Of a DNA stretch of 64,000 nt, positions 1 through 9,217 are shown piece after piece. Below the pieces are notes generated by a model, which was not told the DNA's origin, ran no database searches, and was given only the letters and a program-made list of their open reading frames with translations. A program made the translations under genes and the position numbers. The stretch lies in NCBI RefSeq assembly GCF_900217235.1, contig NZ_LT907975.1:2765001-2829000 (forward strand). The letters run 5' to 3'. Numbering within the stretch: position 1 is the first letter of the stretch; every line of letters begins with the position of its first letter. Source of the stretch: Pseudodesulfovibrio profundus (lineage in GTDB: Bacteria; Desulfobacterota; Desulfovibrionia; Desulfovibrionales; Desulfovibrionaceae).

Positions 1-464
1 CGCCCCGAATCGTGGATGTCATCCTGGCTGCCGATGGTTCGCTTGGCGATCTGCTCACCGTCAACGGCGGTGGCTCTGCCCATTCCTACAAGAAGGGCGA
101 GACTGTAGGCGACGAGTACTTTGTCCAGATGCAGGGTCGCGACATCTTCAAGCATGCCGTGCGCAACATGGTCGGTATCTCCGAAAAGCTGCTCGCCAAG
201 CATGGCATCGACAAAAACGATGTGGATGTACTCATCCCGCATCAGGCCAATCTGCGCATCATCGATGCCGTCGGTCGCAAGTTTGACATCCCCGAAGAAA
301 AAGTCTTCAGCAACATTGATCGCTACGGTAACACATCCGCAGCCTCGGTTCCGGTTGCTCTGACGGAAGCGGTAGAAACCGGATTCGTCAAGAAAGGCGA
401 CCTGGTACTCATGCCGACCTTTGGTGGCGGCTTCACCTGGGGCGCGGGTCTGATACAGTTTTAG
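1..464 (+). CDS. fabH: 3-oxoacyl-ACP synthase III (FabH), 3' end only
   Basis: C-terminal part of the condensing enzyme that starts fatty-acid synthesis by joining acetyl-CoA to malonyl-ACP in the cytoplasm. The window opens inside the gene; the first complete codon is at position 3. The visible part has the FabH HQANLRI motif with the catalytic His and the later RYGNTSAAS motif with the catalytic Asn. The catalytic Cys lies outside the window. Next comes fabG in the same direction after 141 bp, then acpP and fabF, the usual fab cluster. Identification is firm. Confidence 0.96.
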   Translation, partial: PRIVDVILAADGSLGDLLTVNGGGSAHSYKKGETVGDEYFVQMQGRDIFKHAVRNMVGISEKLLAKHGIDKNDVDVLIPHQANLRIIDAVGRKFDIPEEKVFSNIDRYGNTSAASVPVALTEAVETGFVKKGDLVLMPTFGGGFTWGAGLIQF

Positions 465-486
465 ATATTCAAACACCCGTTTCGCT

Positions 487-548
487 ATACTTTCGTAACA
501 GAAGTATGATAGACGACTGCTCTCTTTGCACCCGGAAATTTGCAGTCG
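487..548 (+). other. Two small hairpins in the fabH-fabG spacer
   Basis: The 141-bp spacer holds an inverted repeat ATACTT/AAGTAT (487-492 and 502-507). A 7-bp inverted repeat CGACTGC/GCAGTCG follows (514-520 and 542-548). Neither has a T-run, so they do not look like intrinsic terminators. They may be an mRNA processing or stability structure; function is unknown. Confidence 0.3.
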
Positions 549-605
549 CAGATCAATTAGTATATTGGGGTGCTGTTCAAGAGAAAATCTCGAGGTAGTA
601 TATAT

Positions 606-1349
606 ATGAGTGATCTTCCGAAAGTCGCACTGGTCACGGGTGGGTCCCGTGGCATTGGTCGTGTAGTCGCTGAACGCCTGGCTGCAGACGGCTTTGCCGT
701 TTACCTGACGTATGTTTCCCGCCCTGAAGAAGCGGAGAAAGTCGTTGGTGCAATCGAGGCAAAAGGTGGACAGGCCAAGGCCTTCCAACTGGACTCCGGT
801 GATCGGGAAGCTATCGCTGCCTTCTTCAAGGATGAGATCAAGGGCAAAGTATCGCTTGAGGTACTGGTCAACAACGCGGGTATTACCCGCGACGGCCTCA
901 TGATGCGCATGAAGGACGAGGATTGGGACAAGGTTATCGAAATCAACCTGACCGGTTGTTTCGCTTTTCTCAAGGAATCCTCCAAGATCATGGGTAAACA
1001 GCGCCGTGGTCGCATCGTAAATATTACCAGCATTGTTGGACAGATGGGCAACGCTGGCCAAGCCAACTACTGCGCGGCAAAGGCGGGTCTCATTGGCCTG
1101 ACCAAGTCCGCTGCACGCGAGCTTGCCGGACGTGGAATTACGGTTAACGCCGTGGCTCCTGGCTTCATCGAAACCGACATGACCGCCGAACTCCCTGAGA
1201 AGGTCGTGGAGTCGATGCTGGCGCAAATTCCGTTAAAGTCCCTCGGGCAGTCCGAGGATATCGCAGCCGCAGTCGCATTCCTGGCCGGTCCCGGTGCAGG
1301 ATACATCACCGGTCAGGTGTTGGGCGTCAATGGCGGCATGTACATGTAA
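606..1349 (+). CDS. fabG: 3-oxoacyl-ACP reductase FabG
   Basis: NADPH-dependent reductase of the fatty-acid elongation cycle and a short-chain dehydrogenase of 247 residues. The Rossmann motif TGGSRGIG starts at residue 11. The catalytic set is present as Ser in ITSIVG and Y155-x3-K159 in YCAAK; the NNAG motif is also seen. The ATG at 606 is chosen because GAGGTAG lies 8 bp upstream. A start at 570 would add a 12-residue tail that the family lacks. It sits between fabH and acpP, 35 bp before the latter. Confidence 0.96.
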   Translation: MSDLPKVALVTGGSRGIGRVVAERLAADGFAVYLTYVSRPEEAEKVVGAIEAKGGQAKAFQLDSGDREAIAAFFKDEIKGKVSLEVLVNNAGITRDGLMMRMKDEDWDKVIEINLTGCFAFLKESSKIMGKQRRGRIVNITSIVGQMGNAGQANYCAAKAGLIGLTKSAARELAGRGITVNAVAPGFIETDMTAELPEKVVESMLAQIPLKSLGQSEDIAAAVAFLAGPGAGYITGQVLGVNGGMYM

Positions 1350-1384
1350 TTGAAAAATAAACCAATTTGATACTGGAGGAAGTT

Positions 1385-1618
1385 ATGTCCGATGTCGCAG
1401 CAAAAGTAAAAGATATCATCGTTGAGCAGCTTGGTGTTTCCGAAGACGAAGTCGTTAACTCCGCAGCTTTCGTTGAAGATCTGGGCGCTGATTCTCTGGA
1501 CCTGACCGAACTGATCATGGCCATGGAAGAAGAATTCGACCTGGAAATCGACGACGAAGTAGCTCAGAAGATCGTCAAGGTCGAAGATGCCATTTCCCAC
1601 ATCGAAAAGGCCATCTAA
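1385..1618 (+). CDS. acpP: Acyl carrier protein
   Basis: A 77-residue, very acidic carrier protein that holds growing acyl chains on a phosphopantetheine arm. Ser37 in the [10 protein letters not shown] motif is the attachment site, and the length is typical for the family. The ATG at 1385 follows a strong GGAGGA ribosome-binding site at 1375. A GTG/ATG-like extension upstream is not supported. A terminator-like hairpin follows, before fabF, which fits the usual high expression of acpP relative to its neighbours. Confidence 0.97.
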   Translation: MSDVAAKVKDIIVEQLGVSEDEVVNSAAFVEDLGADSLDLTELIMAMEEEFDLEIDDEVAQKIVKVEDAISHIEKAI

Positions 1619-1647
1619 TTAAACGGTCTTTGAATGGGTAATAATGT

Positions 1648-1695
1648 GAGCGTCTTGTACACTTATTGTGTCAGGCGCTCCTTTTTCATTTTTTA
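1648..1695 (+). terminator. Terminator or attenuator between acpP and fabF
   Basis: An imperfect hairpin has arms near 1648-1657 (GAGCG...) and 1671-1680 (...GCGCTC), followed at once by a broken T-run to 1695. It lies 29 bp after acpP and ends 20 bp before fabF. With no room for a full fabF promoter after it, it would act as a partial terminator that lowers fabF relative to acpP. That role is inferred. Confidence 0.55.
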
Positions 1696-1715
1696 CGAGC
1701 CAACGGAATAACAAT

Positions 1716-2954
1716 ATGAATAGGGTTGTTGTCACCAGCGTCGCTGCTATCACACCCATCGGTAATGATGTAGAGACAAGCTGGGAAAATCTTCTGGCCG
1801 GTAAGTCCGGTATCAGCAAGATCACAAGATTCGATGCATCCGAACATGCAACCAAAATCGCCGGGGAAGTGAAGGATTTCGATCCGACCATCTACATTCC
1901 CAAAAAGGAAGCCCGGCGCATGGAAATCTTCACCCAGTATGCGGTGGGTTGTACTAAGATGCTGTTTGAAAAGGCTGGATGGACCATTCCCGAAGAGGAA
2001 AGCCATCGCGCAGGCACCGTCATCGGCGTCGGCCTTGGAGGCCTGCAGGCCATTGAAGATACGCACCAGAAGATGTTGGATAAAGGACCGGGACGTATTT
2101 CCCCGTTCTTCATTCCGATTCTCATTGCCAACATGGCGGCCGGTCAGGTTTCCATCGAGGCAGGAGCGCAGGGTCCGAACATCTGCACCACCACTGCCTG
2201 TGCGTCCGGTACCCACGCCATTGGCGCTGCGTACACGGATATCGTCATGGGCCGCGCAGATGTCATGATCTGCGGTGGCGCCGAGTCGACCATCACCAAG
2301 CTCGGCATCGCCGGGTTCAACGCCATGCGTGCGTTGAGCACCCGCAACGACGAGCCGGAACTTGCTTCCCGTCCATTCGATATGGATCGCAGCGGGTTCA
2401 TCATGGGTGAAGGCGCCGGTCTGTTGCTGCTGGAATCCCTGGAGCACGCCAAGGCCCGTGGAGCCAATATCCTGGCCGAAGTGGTCGGATCCGGTGCATC
2501 CGGTGACGCTCACCACATGACCGCTCCGCCGGAAGACGGAACAGGCATGGCTCTGGCCATGCAGGCTGCCATTCGTGAGGCAAAGGTTGATCCTTCCGAG
2601 ATCGATCACATCAACGCCCACGGCACCTCCACCAAACTCAACGATATGTGTGAGACCCGTGCCATCAAGAAAGTATTCGGCGATCACGCTTACAATATCA
2701 ATATCTGCGCCAACAAGTCTCAGGTCGGGCATCTGCTCGGCGCTGCCGGCGGCGTGGAAGCGGTCTTCGCTGTCAAGACCATTGCCGAGGGAGTCATTCC
2801 TGGCACCATCAACCGCGAAACACCCGATCCGGATTGTGATCTGGATGTCTGCGCGGACGGACCTCGCGAAAAGCAGGTCAAATACGCACTGTCGAACTCA
2901 TTTGGGTTCGGCGGGACGAACGGCTGTTTGCTGTTCAAGCGATTCGACGGATAA
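1716..2954 (+). CDS. fabF: 3-oxoacyl-ACP synthase II (FabF)
   Basis: Elongating beta-ketoacyl-ACP synthase of 412 residues, acting in the cytoplasm. The condensing-enzyme Cys162 is in the TTACASGTH motif. The two active-site His residues are in NAHGTST and in VGHLLGAAGG. The C-terminal FGFGGTNG loop is typical. The ATG at 1716 matches the family's MNRVVVTS start. A longer reading from 1668 begins inside the upstream terminator and is rejected. The ribosome-binding site is weak (ACGGAA). Last gene of the fab cluster. Confidence 0.96.
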   Translation: MNRVVVTSVAAITPIGNDVETSWENLLAGKSGISKITRFDASEHATKIAGEVKDFDPTIYIPKKEARRMEIFTQYAVGCTKMLFEKAGWTIPEEESHRAGTVIGVGLGGLQAIEDTHQKMLDKGPGRISPFFIPILIANMAAGQVSIEAGAQGPNICTTTACASGTHAIGAAYTDIVMGRADVMICGGAESTITKLGIAGFNAMRALSTRNDEPELASRPFDMDRSGFIMGEGAGLLLLESLEHAKARGANILAEVVGSGASGDAHHMTAPPEDGTGMALAMQAAIREAKVDPSEIDHINAHGTSTKLNDMCETRAIKKVFGDHAYNINICANKSQVGHLLGAAGGVEAVFAVKTIAEGVIPGTINRETPDPDCDLDVCADGPREKQVKYALSNSFGFGGTNGCLLFKRFDG

Positions 2955-2959
2955 TCAAA

Positions 2960-2988
2960 GGGAGGCTTCGCGGCCTCCCTTTTCTTTT
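2960..2988 (+). terminator. Intrinsic terminator after fabF
   Basis: Perfect 7-bp stem GGGAGGC (2960-2966) and GCCTCCC (2973-2979) with a 6-base loop, then TTTTCTTTT. It ends the fab transcript. Confidence 0.9.
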
Positions 2989-3332
2989 GGTGCAATGAAA
3001 CGTTGCCTTTCATGATATGAGATTGATGCGGCGCGGCTTGTGTCGTGATCCATGTCTTTCACAGTTTATTTCGTCCAACCGATACCGGTGTCGCTTTTCA
3101 CCTTGCTAACGGCACCGTTGAAACGTAAGAGAACAGGCAACAATCAGCAGGCTCGAACGAGGCTGTTGTGTCGATATAAGGACGGATCTCCATCCCACGC
3201 GGAAAGGAAGGGAGCGTCAGCCGGGGAGGGGGAATAAGCCCGAACCGAGGAGCGAGCGCGATCGGACCTTTCGGGCCGTGCATTTGGGATGGGAAGCCAT
3301 TCGTATCCACACTCAACACGAGGTAACGTACC
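2989..3332 (+). other. Long, probably structured leader of glyA
   Basis: This 344-bp stretch has no credible gene. Its 3' part is purine-rich and GC-rich. It is enclosed by a long-range repeat, CCATCCCA near 3191 and TGGGATGG near 3287. Inside are short stems such as CCGA/TCGG and GGACC/GGGCC. glyA has GAGGTAA about 8 bp before its ATG. The length and pairing suggest a regulatory 5' UTR. I could not match it to the glycine, THF, SAH or ZTP riboswitch patterns. Confidence 0.35.
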
Positions 3333-4571
3333 ATGGAAGAACTGCTTCTTCAGGACCCGGCAGTAGCCCAAACCGTCATTTCCGAAGCGGACCGTCAGGT
3401 CTCCAAGCTGGAATTGATCGCCAGTGAAAATTTTGTCTCCACCGCCGTTCGGCAGGCACAGGGGTCCATCATGACCCACAAATATGCCGAAGGCTACCCC
3501 GGCAAACGGTGGTATGGCGGCTGCGAATTCGTGGATCAGGTCGAAGATCTGGCTCGTGAACGTGCCAAGGAGCTGTTCGGCGCTTCATACGTGAACGTCC
3601 AGCCCCACTCCGGTTCCCAGGCCAACATGGCCGTCTACTTTGCCGCCTGCAAGCCCGGTGATACCGTTCTCGGCATGGACCTGTCCCATGGCGGGCACCT
3701 GACCCACGGTTCCCCGGTCAACTTCTCCGGCAAGCTGTTCAACATGGTTCACTACGGTGTTTCCAAGGAAACCCAGACCATCGACTACGATGAAGTCGAG
3801 GCGCTGGCCAAGAAGCACAAGCCCACGCTGATCATCGCCGGTGCTTCCGCTTACCCCCGTGTTATCGATTTCGCCCGCTTCCGCGCCATTGCCGATGAAG
3901 TCGGCGCCAAGCTGCTGGTCGACATGGCTCACATTGCCGGTCTGATCGCTGCCGGCGAGCATCCGACCTGCATCGAGCACGCCCACTACACCACGACCAC
4001 CACCCACAAGACCCTGCGCGGTCCTCGCGGCGGCATGATTCTCTCCAATGAAGATCTCGAGCAGGAGCTGAACTCCAATATCTTCCCCGGTATCCAGGGC
4101 GGTCCGCTGATGCACGTCATCGCAGCCAAGGCTGTGGCCTTTGGTGAAGCGCTTTCCCCGGGCTTTGTCGAGTACCAGCAGCAGGTCGTCAAGAATGCCA
4201 AGCAACTGGCCGCCTCCCTGCAGGAAGCCGGTCACAAGCTGGTTTCCGGCGGTACCGACAACCACATGATGCTCATGGATCTTTCTGATCTGGACTACAC
4301 CGGTAAAGACGCCCAGATTGCTCTGGACAAGGCCGGTATCACCGCCAACAAGAACACGATTCCTTTCGAGACCAAGTCTCCTTTCCAGACCTCCGGCGTC
4401 CGTCTCGGCACTCCCGCCCTGACCACCCGCGGCATGATCGAGGAAGACATGATCGTTGTTGCAGAAGCTATCACTGCTGCACTGAACAACATCAACGACG
4501 ACAAAATCCTTGAGGAAATCAGCAAGGAAGTTGAGGAATTCGCCTCTGAATTCCCGCTCTACGCCTGGTAA
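3333..4571 (+). CDS. glyA: Serine hydroxymethyltransferase
   Basis: PLP enzyme that interconverts serine and glycine while charging tetrahydrofolate with a one-carbon unit. It has 412 residues, the usual length. The PLP lysine is K226 in the [11 protein letters not shown] motif, preceded by a Thr-rich run. The LIASENFVS and [13 protein letters not shown] signatures are present near the N-terminus. It stands alone between two terminators, so it is probably transcribed from its own promoter in the long leader. Confidence 0.97.
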   Translation: MEELLLQDPAVAQTVISEADRQVSKLELIASENFVSTAVRQAQGSIMTHKYAEGYPGKRWYGGCEFVDQVEDLARERAKELFGASYVNVQPHSGSQANMAVYFAACKPGDTVLGMDLSHGGHLTHGSPVNFSGKLFNMVHYGVSKETQTIDYDEVEALAKKHKPTLIIAGASAYPRVIDFARFRAIADEVGAKLLVDMAHIAGLIAAGEHPTCIEHAHYTTTTTHKTLRGPRGGMILSNEDLEQELNSNIFPGIQGGPLMHVIAAKAVAFGEALSPGFVEYQQQVVKNAKQLAASLQEAGHKLVSGGTDNHMMLMDLSDLDYTGKDAQIALDKAGITANKNTIPFETKSPFQTSGVRLGTPALTTRGMIEEDMIVVAEAITAALNNINDDKILEEISKEVEEFASEFPLYAW

Positions 4572-4596
4572 ATCATTACCAAATATGATGAAAGTA

Positions 4597-4632
4597 AGCC
4601 CACGACTCTCGGAGTCGTGGGCTTTTTCTTTT
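4597..4632 (+). terminator. Intrinsic terminator after glyA
   Basis: Perfect 12-bp stem (4597-4608 and 4612-4623) with a 3-base loop, then TTTTTCTTTT. It also separates glyA from the convergent radical SAM gene. Confidence 0.93.
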
Positions 4633-4691
4633 CTTGTCGTCTGGTGAATTTGCGTACAGTCAGTGGGGGCAAATCTGGACAGTCCTGAAGG

Positions 4692-6422
4692 CTAGAGAAA
4701 CTCTTCCATCCCGCATCCGGCGCACTGGGTGCAGCCTTTGGCAGAGCATCCGGCAGAAGTTTTGGCTTCCTTGGCTCGCTGCCATTCCTTGTACAAATGC
4801 TCACGGCGAACTCCAATATCAATGACTTCCCACGGGAATACTTCATCAGCCCCGCGCTCTCTATCCAGAACCTGCGACGGGTCGCCATCCCACCGCTTCA
4901 GGGCTTTTTTCCAGCCGCCATGCTCGGCAGCCAGCATGATGAAATCCGCCAGTTCCTCGCCACCTCGGGCAAGCAGCCCCTGTAATCGGGCTTGAAATGG
5001 GTTGTCGTGGTGCAGGGTGACGCCCTTGAACGGCTTGACCATCTGACGGAGCATTTTCATGCGTGCATTCAGCTTCTCTTCGCTCATCATCGGCGCCCAC
5101 TGAAAGGGCGTAAACGGCTTGGGTACCAGCGAACTGATACCAATGGTGATGCGCATGAACTGCTTTTTCCGACCACCGGGCTCTTCGGAGCGGATGCGCA
5201 CGACTTCTTCGAGAAATGCACGCAACTCCTCGTAATCCTCTTCGGTTTCGTCAGGCCAGCCTACAATGAGATAGACCTTCAGATGATTGACGCCGTACCG
5301 AGCGCAGAGTCTGACGGCATTGAGGAAGTCCTGTGGGTCGAGCTTCTTGGCCATCATGTTGCGCAGTCGGTTGCTGGCTCCTTCGAGTGCGAGGGTGATG
5401 GTGCGGATGCCACGCTCGCGAAGGTAGACGAGCAAATCTTCAGTGATGCCGTCGGCGCGTAATGAGGAGAGGGAAAATTTCTTTTTCTGTCCGTGTATCC
5501 ATTTGATGAACGGAAGCAGTTCGGGCCAGTCGGTGAGGGCGGTTCCCACAAGCCCGATCTTGGGCGGATCGGTCAGTTCAACGATTCGCTTGAGCTCGTC
5601 GATATCAGCATGCCGGGGTGGGCGGTAAATGAAACCGGCAGCGCAGAAACGGCAGCCATAGGGACAGCCCCGATTGACTTCAAGAAGCAGGGTGTCTCGA
5701 AACGTGGCGTGGCCGGAGATGAAACAGGAAAAAGCGGGATCGTTCAGAGTCCCCATGGGGCCGGATACCAGTCGCTTGACCGGTGTTTTGGACCGACCAG
5801 GGATGTACACGCCGGGATGATCCTTGACGGCTTCCAGAATGGTATCCCTGTCCTGTCCGTCGAATATCAGTTCTTTGAGCTTGTGGTGAAAGGCGAGAAA
5901 TTCGCCTTCGGCCTCACCGACCCAGAAGATATCCACAAACGGGGCAATGGGAGCCGGATTGAGAAATGCAATGGGGCCACCAAGGATGACCAGAGGGAGG
6001 CGCGAGCGTTCCGCCGCTAACGGCGGAACGCCCGCAGCCTGAAGCGTCCGAGGCAGGGTGAGGAAGTCCTCCTCGAACGTGACGCTCCAGGCGGTTACAG
6101 GGAATGAGGATAGTGGGCTATTTGATTCGCGCGTTTTCGGATCACCGCCATCGGTCAGTCCCAGCTTGTCCGGGAAGACACGTTCAACGGCCAGGCCGGG
6201 ATCCTCGGAAAGCGTCCGATACACAGACTGCCATCCAAGGGTCGAAAGGGCGTTCTTTTCACCGCCGGGTACAGCTATCGCTACGGGCAGCCGTCCACCG
6301 AGGGCGGGAGCTTCAGGCTCCCTGACGCCATAATACAGGGCTCGTTTGCCGATGAGGGTATCCTCTCGCGCATTGGTCGTCGCGTGGTCCGCAGGCGCGA
6401 CGTATCGGGATTGCAGGCGCAT
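4692..6422 (-). CDS. B12-binding-type radical SAM protein (TIGR03960-like)
   Basis: Radical SAM enzyme of about 576 residues. The N-terminal half resembles a degenerate cobalamin-binding domain (LVILGGPIAFLNPAP and VGEAEGEF). The [4Fe-4S]/SAM motif is CPYGCRFC, a CxxxCxxC pattern. A second Cys cluster is at the C-terminus (GCTQCAGCG). This architecture matches TIGR03960-type proteins, often encoded near rodA/rne; the substrate is unknown. The ATG at 6422 is preferred; an in-frame GTG at 6455 is the alternative. It follows ftsZ on the same strand after 103 bp. A perfect 11-bp inverted repeat lies inside the gene at 6006-6031. Confidence 0.82.
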   Translation of the reverse strand: MRLQSRYVAPADHATTNAREDTLIGKRALYYGVREPEAPALGGRLPVAIAVPGGEKNALSTLGWQSVYRTLSEDPGLAVERVFPDKLGLTDGGDPKTRESNSPLSSFPVTAWSVTFEEDFLTLPRTLQAAGVPPLAAERSRLPLVILGGPIAFLNPAPIAPFVDIFWVGEAEGEFLAFHHKLKELIFDGQDRDTILEAVKDHPGVYIPGRSKTPVKRLVSGPMGTLNDPAFSCFISGHATFRDTLLLEVNRGCPYGCRFCAAGFIYRPPRHADIDELKRIVELTDPPKIGLVGTALTDWPELLPFIKWIHGQKKKFSLSSLRADGITEDLLVYLRERGIRTITLALEGASNRLRNMMAKKLDPQDFLNAVRLCARYGVNHLKVYLIVGWPDETEEDYEELRAFLEEVVRIRSEEPGGRKKQFMRITIGISSLVPKPFTPFQWAPMMSEEKLNARMKMLRQMVKPFKGVTLHHDNPFQARLQGLLARGGEELADFIMLAAEHGGWKKALKRWDGDPSQVLDRERGADEVFPWEVIDIGVRREHLYKEWQRAKEAKTSAGCSAKGCTQCAGCGMEEFL

Positions 6423-6525
6423 CAATAGTGCGCACTCCGCTCCTCGGTTCGCCACGGTCGCAATGAAACCGTCGTGAACGACCTGATTAATACTCAGTTT
6501 CTACAAGTCAAAGAAGGATCGAGTT

Positions 6526-7797
6526 CTAGTCGACATTCTTGCGAATGAAGGCAGGAACATCGAAGTTCTCTTCGGCATCGTCGAAGATGAACTCCTCCTC
6601 ACCTGGGGCGGCACCACCAACGGCACGTTTTGCCATGGGCTGCTTGGGCAGCTCGGTGGTATCCAGGTCGCCACCTGCTTTACGCAGGTATGCCGGGATA
6701 TTGCGGTCAGTGTTGATGACGCGCTGATGACCCGGGCGCTTGTTGGCTCTCGGTTCCGGAGTGCTGTTGACACCGCGGGGTCCGAGGAGCAGCAGCTTCT
6801 GCTGTTCGGCTTTGGACAAAGCGGGTTCCGGTTCTTCGGCAGCGGTTTCGATACCGGTGGCGATGACGGTGATACGCATCTCGTCGCCTGCATCCGGATC
6901 AAAGACGGTTCCGAAGAATATCTCCGCGTCGTCGTGAGCTTCCTTGTAAATAATGTCAGCGGCTTCGGAGACCTCGTCGATGAGCATGTCCGGGCCACAG
7001 GTGATGTTGATGAGCACGCCTTTGGCTCCCTCGATGGAAACATCTTCCAGCAGCGGGGAGGTGATGGCCTTCATGGCGGCTTCTTTGGCGCGGCTCTCGC
7101 CGGAAGCGATGCCGGTGCCCATCAATGCCATGCCGGATGAGTGCATGGCGGCCTTGACGTCGGCGAAGTCAAGGTTGATCAGGCCGTGCACGGTGATCAG
7201 GTCAGCGATACCCTTGACCGCGTAGTAGAGCACCTCATCAGCCTTTTTCAGCATGTCGGCAAAGGATGCCTTCTTGGCTGCGAGCTGGAGCAGGCGATCG
7301 TTGGGGATGGTGATGATGGAATCCACCACATCAGCCAGTTCACGAGTGCCTTCTTCTGCCTGCTGCAAACGGCGTTTGCCTTCGAAGTAGAAGGGCTTGG
7401 TCACGACGCCGACGGTCAGTGCACCCAGTTCGCGGGCGACTTCGGCGACTACGGGAGCAGAGCCGGTACCGGTTCCGCCGCCCATGCCCGCGGTGATGAA
7501 AACCATGTCGGAGCCTTCAAGGGCTTCGCGAATCTGATCCACGGATTCCATGGCGGCAGAGCGACCGATTTCCGGGTTGGCACCTGCGCCGAGTCCCTTG
7601 GTCAGTTTTTCACCGATCTGAATCTTGTGTTCGGCCAGCGACTTGTTGATGTCCTGGTGGTCGGTGTTTGCCACGATGAATTTCACGCCCTTGAGCGCGG
7701 ACTGGATCATGTTGTTGACCGCATTACCGCCACCGCCGCCGCATCCGACGACCTTGATCTTGGCATTGCTTTCATGTTCAATTTCAAAGTATTCCAT
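6526..7797 (-). CDS. ftsZ: Cell division GTPase FtsZ
   Basis: Tubulin-like GTPase that forms the division ring at mid-cell; 423 residues. The GTP-binding signature GGGTGTG is at residues 106-112 and the N-terminal [11 protein letters not shown] loop is present. After a variable linker the C-terminal tail [12 protein letters not shown] matches the conserved peptide that binds FtsA and other membrane tethers. AGGAGG lies 8 bp before the ATG. It is the last gene of the dcw cluster, 60 bp after ftsA. Confidence 0.98.
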   Translation of the reverse strand: MEYFEIEHESNAKIKVVGCGGGGGNAVNNMIQSALKGVKFIVANTDHQDINKSLAEHKIQIGEKLTKGLGAGANPEIGRSAAMESVDQIREALEGSDMVFITAGMGGGTGTGSAPVVAEVARELGALTVGVVTKPFYFEGKRRLQQAEEGTRELADVVDSIITIPNDRLLQLAAKKASFADMLKKADEVLYYAVKGIADLITVHGLINLDFADVKAAMHSSGMALMGTGIASGESRAKEAAMKAITSPLLEDVSIEGAKGVLINITCGPDMLIDEVSEAADIIYKEAHDDAEIFFGTVFDPDAGDEMRITVIATGIETAAEEPEPALSKAEQQKLLLLGPRGVNSTPEPRANKRPGHQRVINTDRNIPAYLRKAGGDLDTTELPKQPMAKRAVGGAAPGEEEFIFDDAEENFDVPAFIRKNVD

Positions 7798-7857
7798 TAC
7801 TGTGTCCTCCTAAAACGTTCCCTGTTTAACGTTTGTTTCCTCGTAGTCCTCAATCCT

Positions 7858-9093
7858 CTATGCAATGTCGGTAAACCACTTCTTCATGCGCGACAGGATG
7901 CGGTCGAAACCGGAATCGTCGCGAATCTTGAAGGGGCGTACCCGCTGCAAGCCTTCCTCTTCTGCTCCGTGGAGCAGCAGACCCACAGCCGTGGCATACG
8001 CCGGTGACCGGACTTCCTCTGTCAGGCCGCCGATGCCTTCACCCGGCACGCCGATACGAACCGGCAGATCAAATATCTGCTCGGCCAGCTCCTGCATGCC
8101 GTCAATCATGGTGGTGCCGCCGGTAAGGACGACGCCCGCCGCGATCATGTTCTTGAAACCGGACTTGATAAGCTCCTGGTCCACCAGTGCGAGAATTTCC
8201 TCGCAGCGTGGCTCGCAGATTTCCGCGAGAACCCGTTTGCTCATCCTGCGCGATTCACGGCCGCCGACACTGGGCACTTCGATGATTTCATCGGAGGTGA
8301 CGAGGTCGGCCATGGCGCAGCCGTAGTCCATCTTGATTTTTTCCGCAGACATCATGGGCGTCCGCAATCCGTAGGCGATATCGTTGGTCAGGTTGTGCCC
8401 GCCCAGCGCCAGCACGGATGTGTGCTTGATGGAATCCTTGGAGAAAATGGCGATATCCGTGGTGCCGCCGCCGATATCCACCAGTGCAACACCGATTTCC
8501 CGCTCCTCGGCGGAAAGGACGGCCTGACTGGAGGCGAGGGACTCAAGCACGATGTTGGAAACATCCAGCCCGGAGCGGTTGCACGAGCGGATGATGTTCT
8601 GGGCCGAAGTGACCGCACCGGTGACGATGTGGACCTTCACTTCCAGACGAACACCGGCCATGCCCAGCGGATCGGCAATGCCGCGCTGGTCGTCCACGAT
8701 AAATTCCTGTGGCAGGGTGTGCAGCACTTCGCGATCCATGGGGATGGCGATCGCCTTGGCCGCCTCAATGACACGGTCCACGTCGCGCTGGGTGACTTCG
8801 CCGCCCTTGACCGCGATAACGCCGTGGGAGTTGAATCCCTGGATGTGGCTTCCGGCGATACCCGCGTAGACGGAGCGGATGTCGCAACCAGCCATCAGCT
8901 CGGCATCTTCGAGAGATTTCTTGATGCACTGTACGGTCTTTTCAATGTTGACCACGACGCCGCGACGGAGTCCTGTGGACGGTGAGGTGCCGATGCCGAT
9001 GATGTCGACGCCGTTCTCACTGGCTTCGCCCACCACGGTACATATCTTTGTCGTACCCACGTCCAGGCCGACGATAAGATCATTTCTGGCCAT
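7858..9093 (-). CDS. ftsA: Cell division protein FtsA
   Basis: Actin-like ATPase that anchors FtsZ to the inner membrane and recruits later division proteins; 411 residues. The phosphate-1 motif GLDVGTTKI is near residue 9. The phosphate-2 motif is seen as ALVDIGGGTTDIAIF and the adenosine motif as VLTGGTTMIDG. The C-terminus ends in a short amphipathic stretch around residues 398-411 (ILSRMKKWFTDIA), the expected membrane-targeting helix. GAGGAG precedes the ATG. Confidence 0.97.
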   Translation of the reverse strand: MARNDLIVGLDVGTTKICTVVGEASENGVDIIGIGTSPSTGLRRGVVVNIEKTVQCIKKSLEDAELMAGCDIRSVYAGIAGSHIQGFNSHGVIAVKGGEVTQRDVDRVIEAAKAIAIPMDREVLHTLPQEFIVDDQRGIADPLGMAGVRLEVKVHIVTGAVTSAQNIIRSCNRSGLDVSNIVLESLASSQAVLSAEEREIGVALVDIGGGTTDIAIFSKDSIKHTSVLALGGHNLTNDIAYGLRTPMMSAEKIKMDYGCAMADLVTSDEIIEVPSVGGRESRRMSKRVLAEICEPRCEEILALVDQELIKSGFKNMIAAGVVLTGGTTMIDGMQELAEQIFDLPVRIGVPGEGIGGLTEEVRSPAYATAVGLLLHGAEEEGLQRVRPFKIRDDSGFDRILSRMKKWFTDIA

Positions 9094-9217
9094 AATAACT
9101 CCTCTGTTGTTCCCTGTAATATTTCCGGCCGGTGAATCGGTTTGGTCTATGTGATGGGCTTCCCCTCACATATGTGAACCCGTTCTGCCTGCCTTGTAGC
9201 TCTATTGTTGCCCGGGC

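Noticed and set aside
3240-3300. Possible SAH riboswitch before glyA because of a CCGAGGAGCG match
   Set aside because: The downstream conserved part (GCCAGGCTCGG and the pseudoknot arm) is missing, and glyA is not a usual target. The short match also occurs near 6435 on the other strand.
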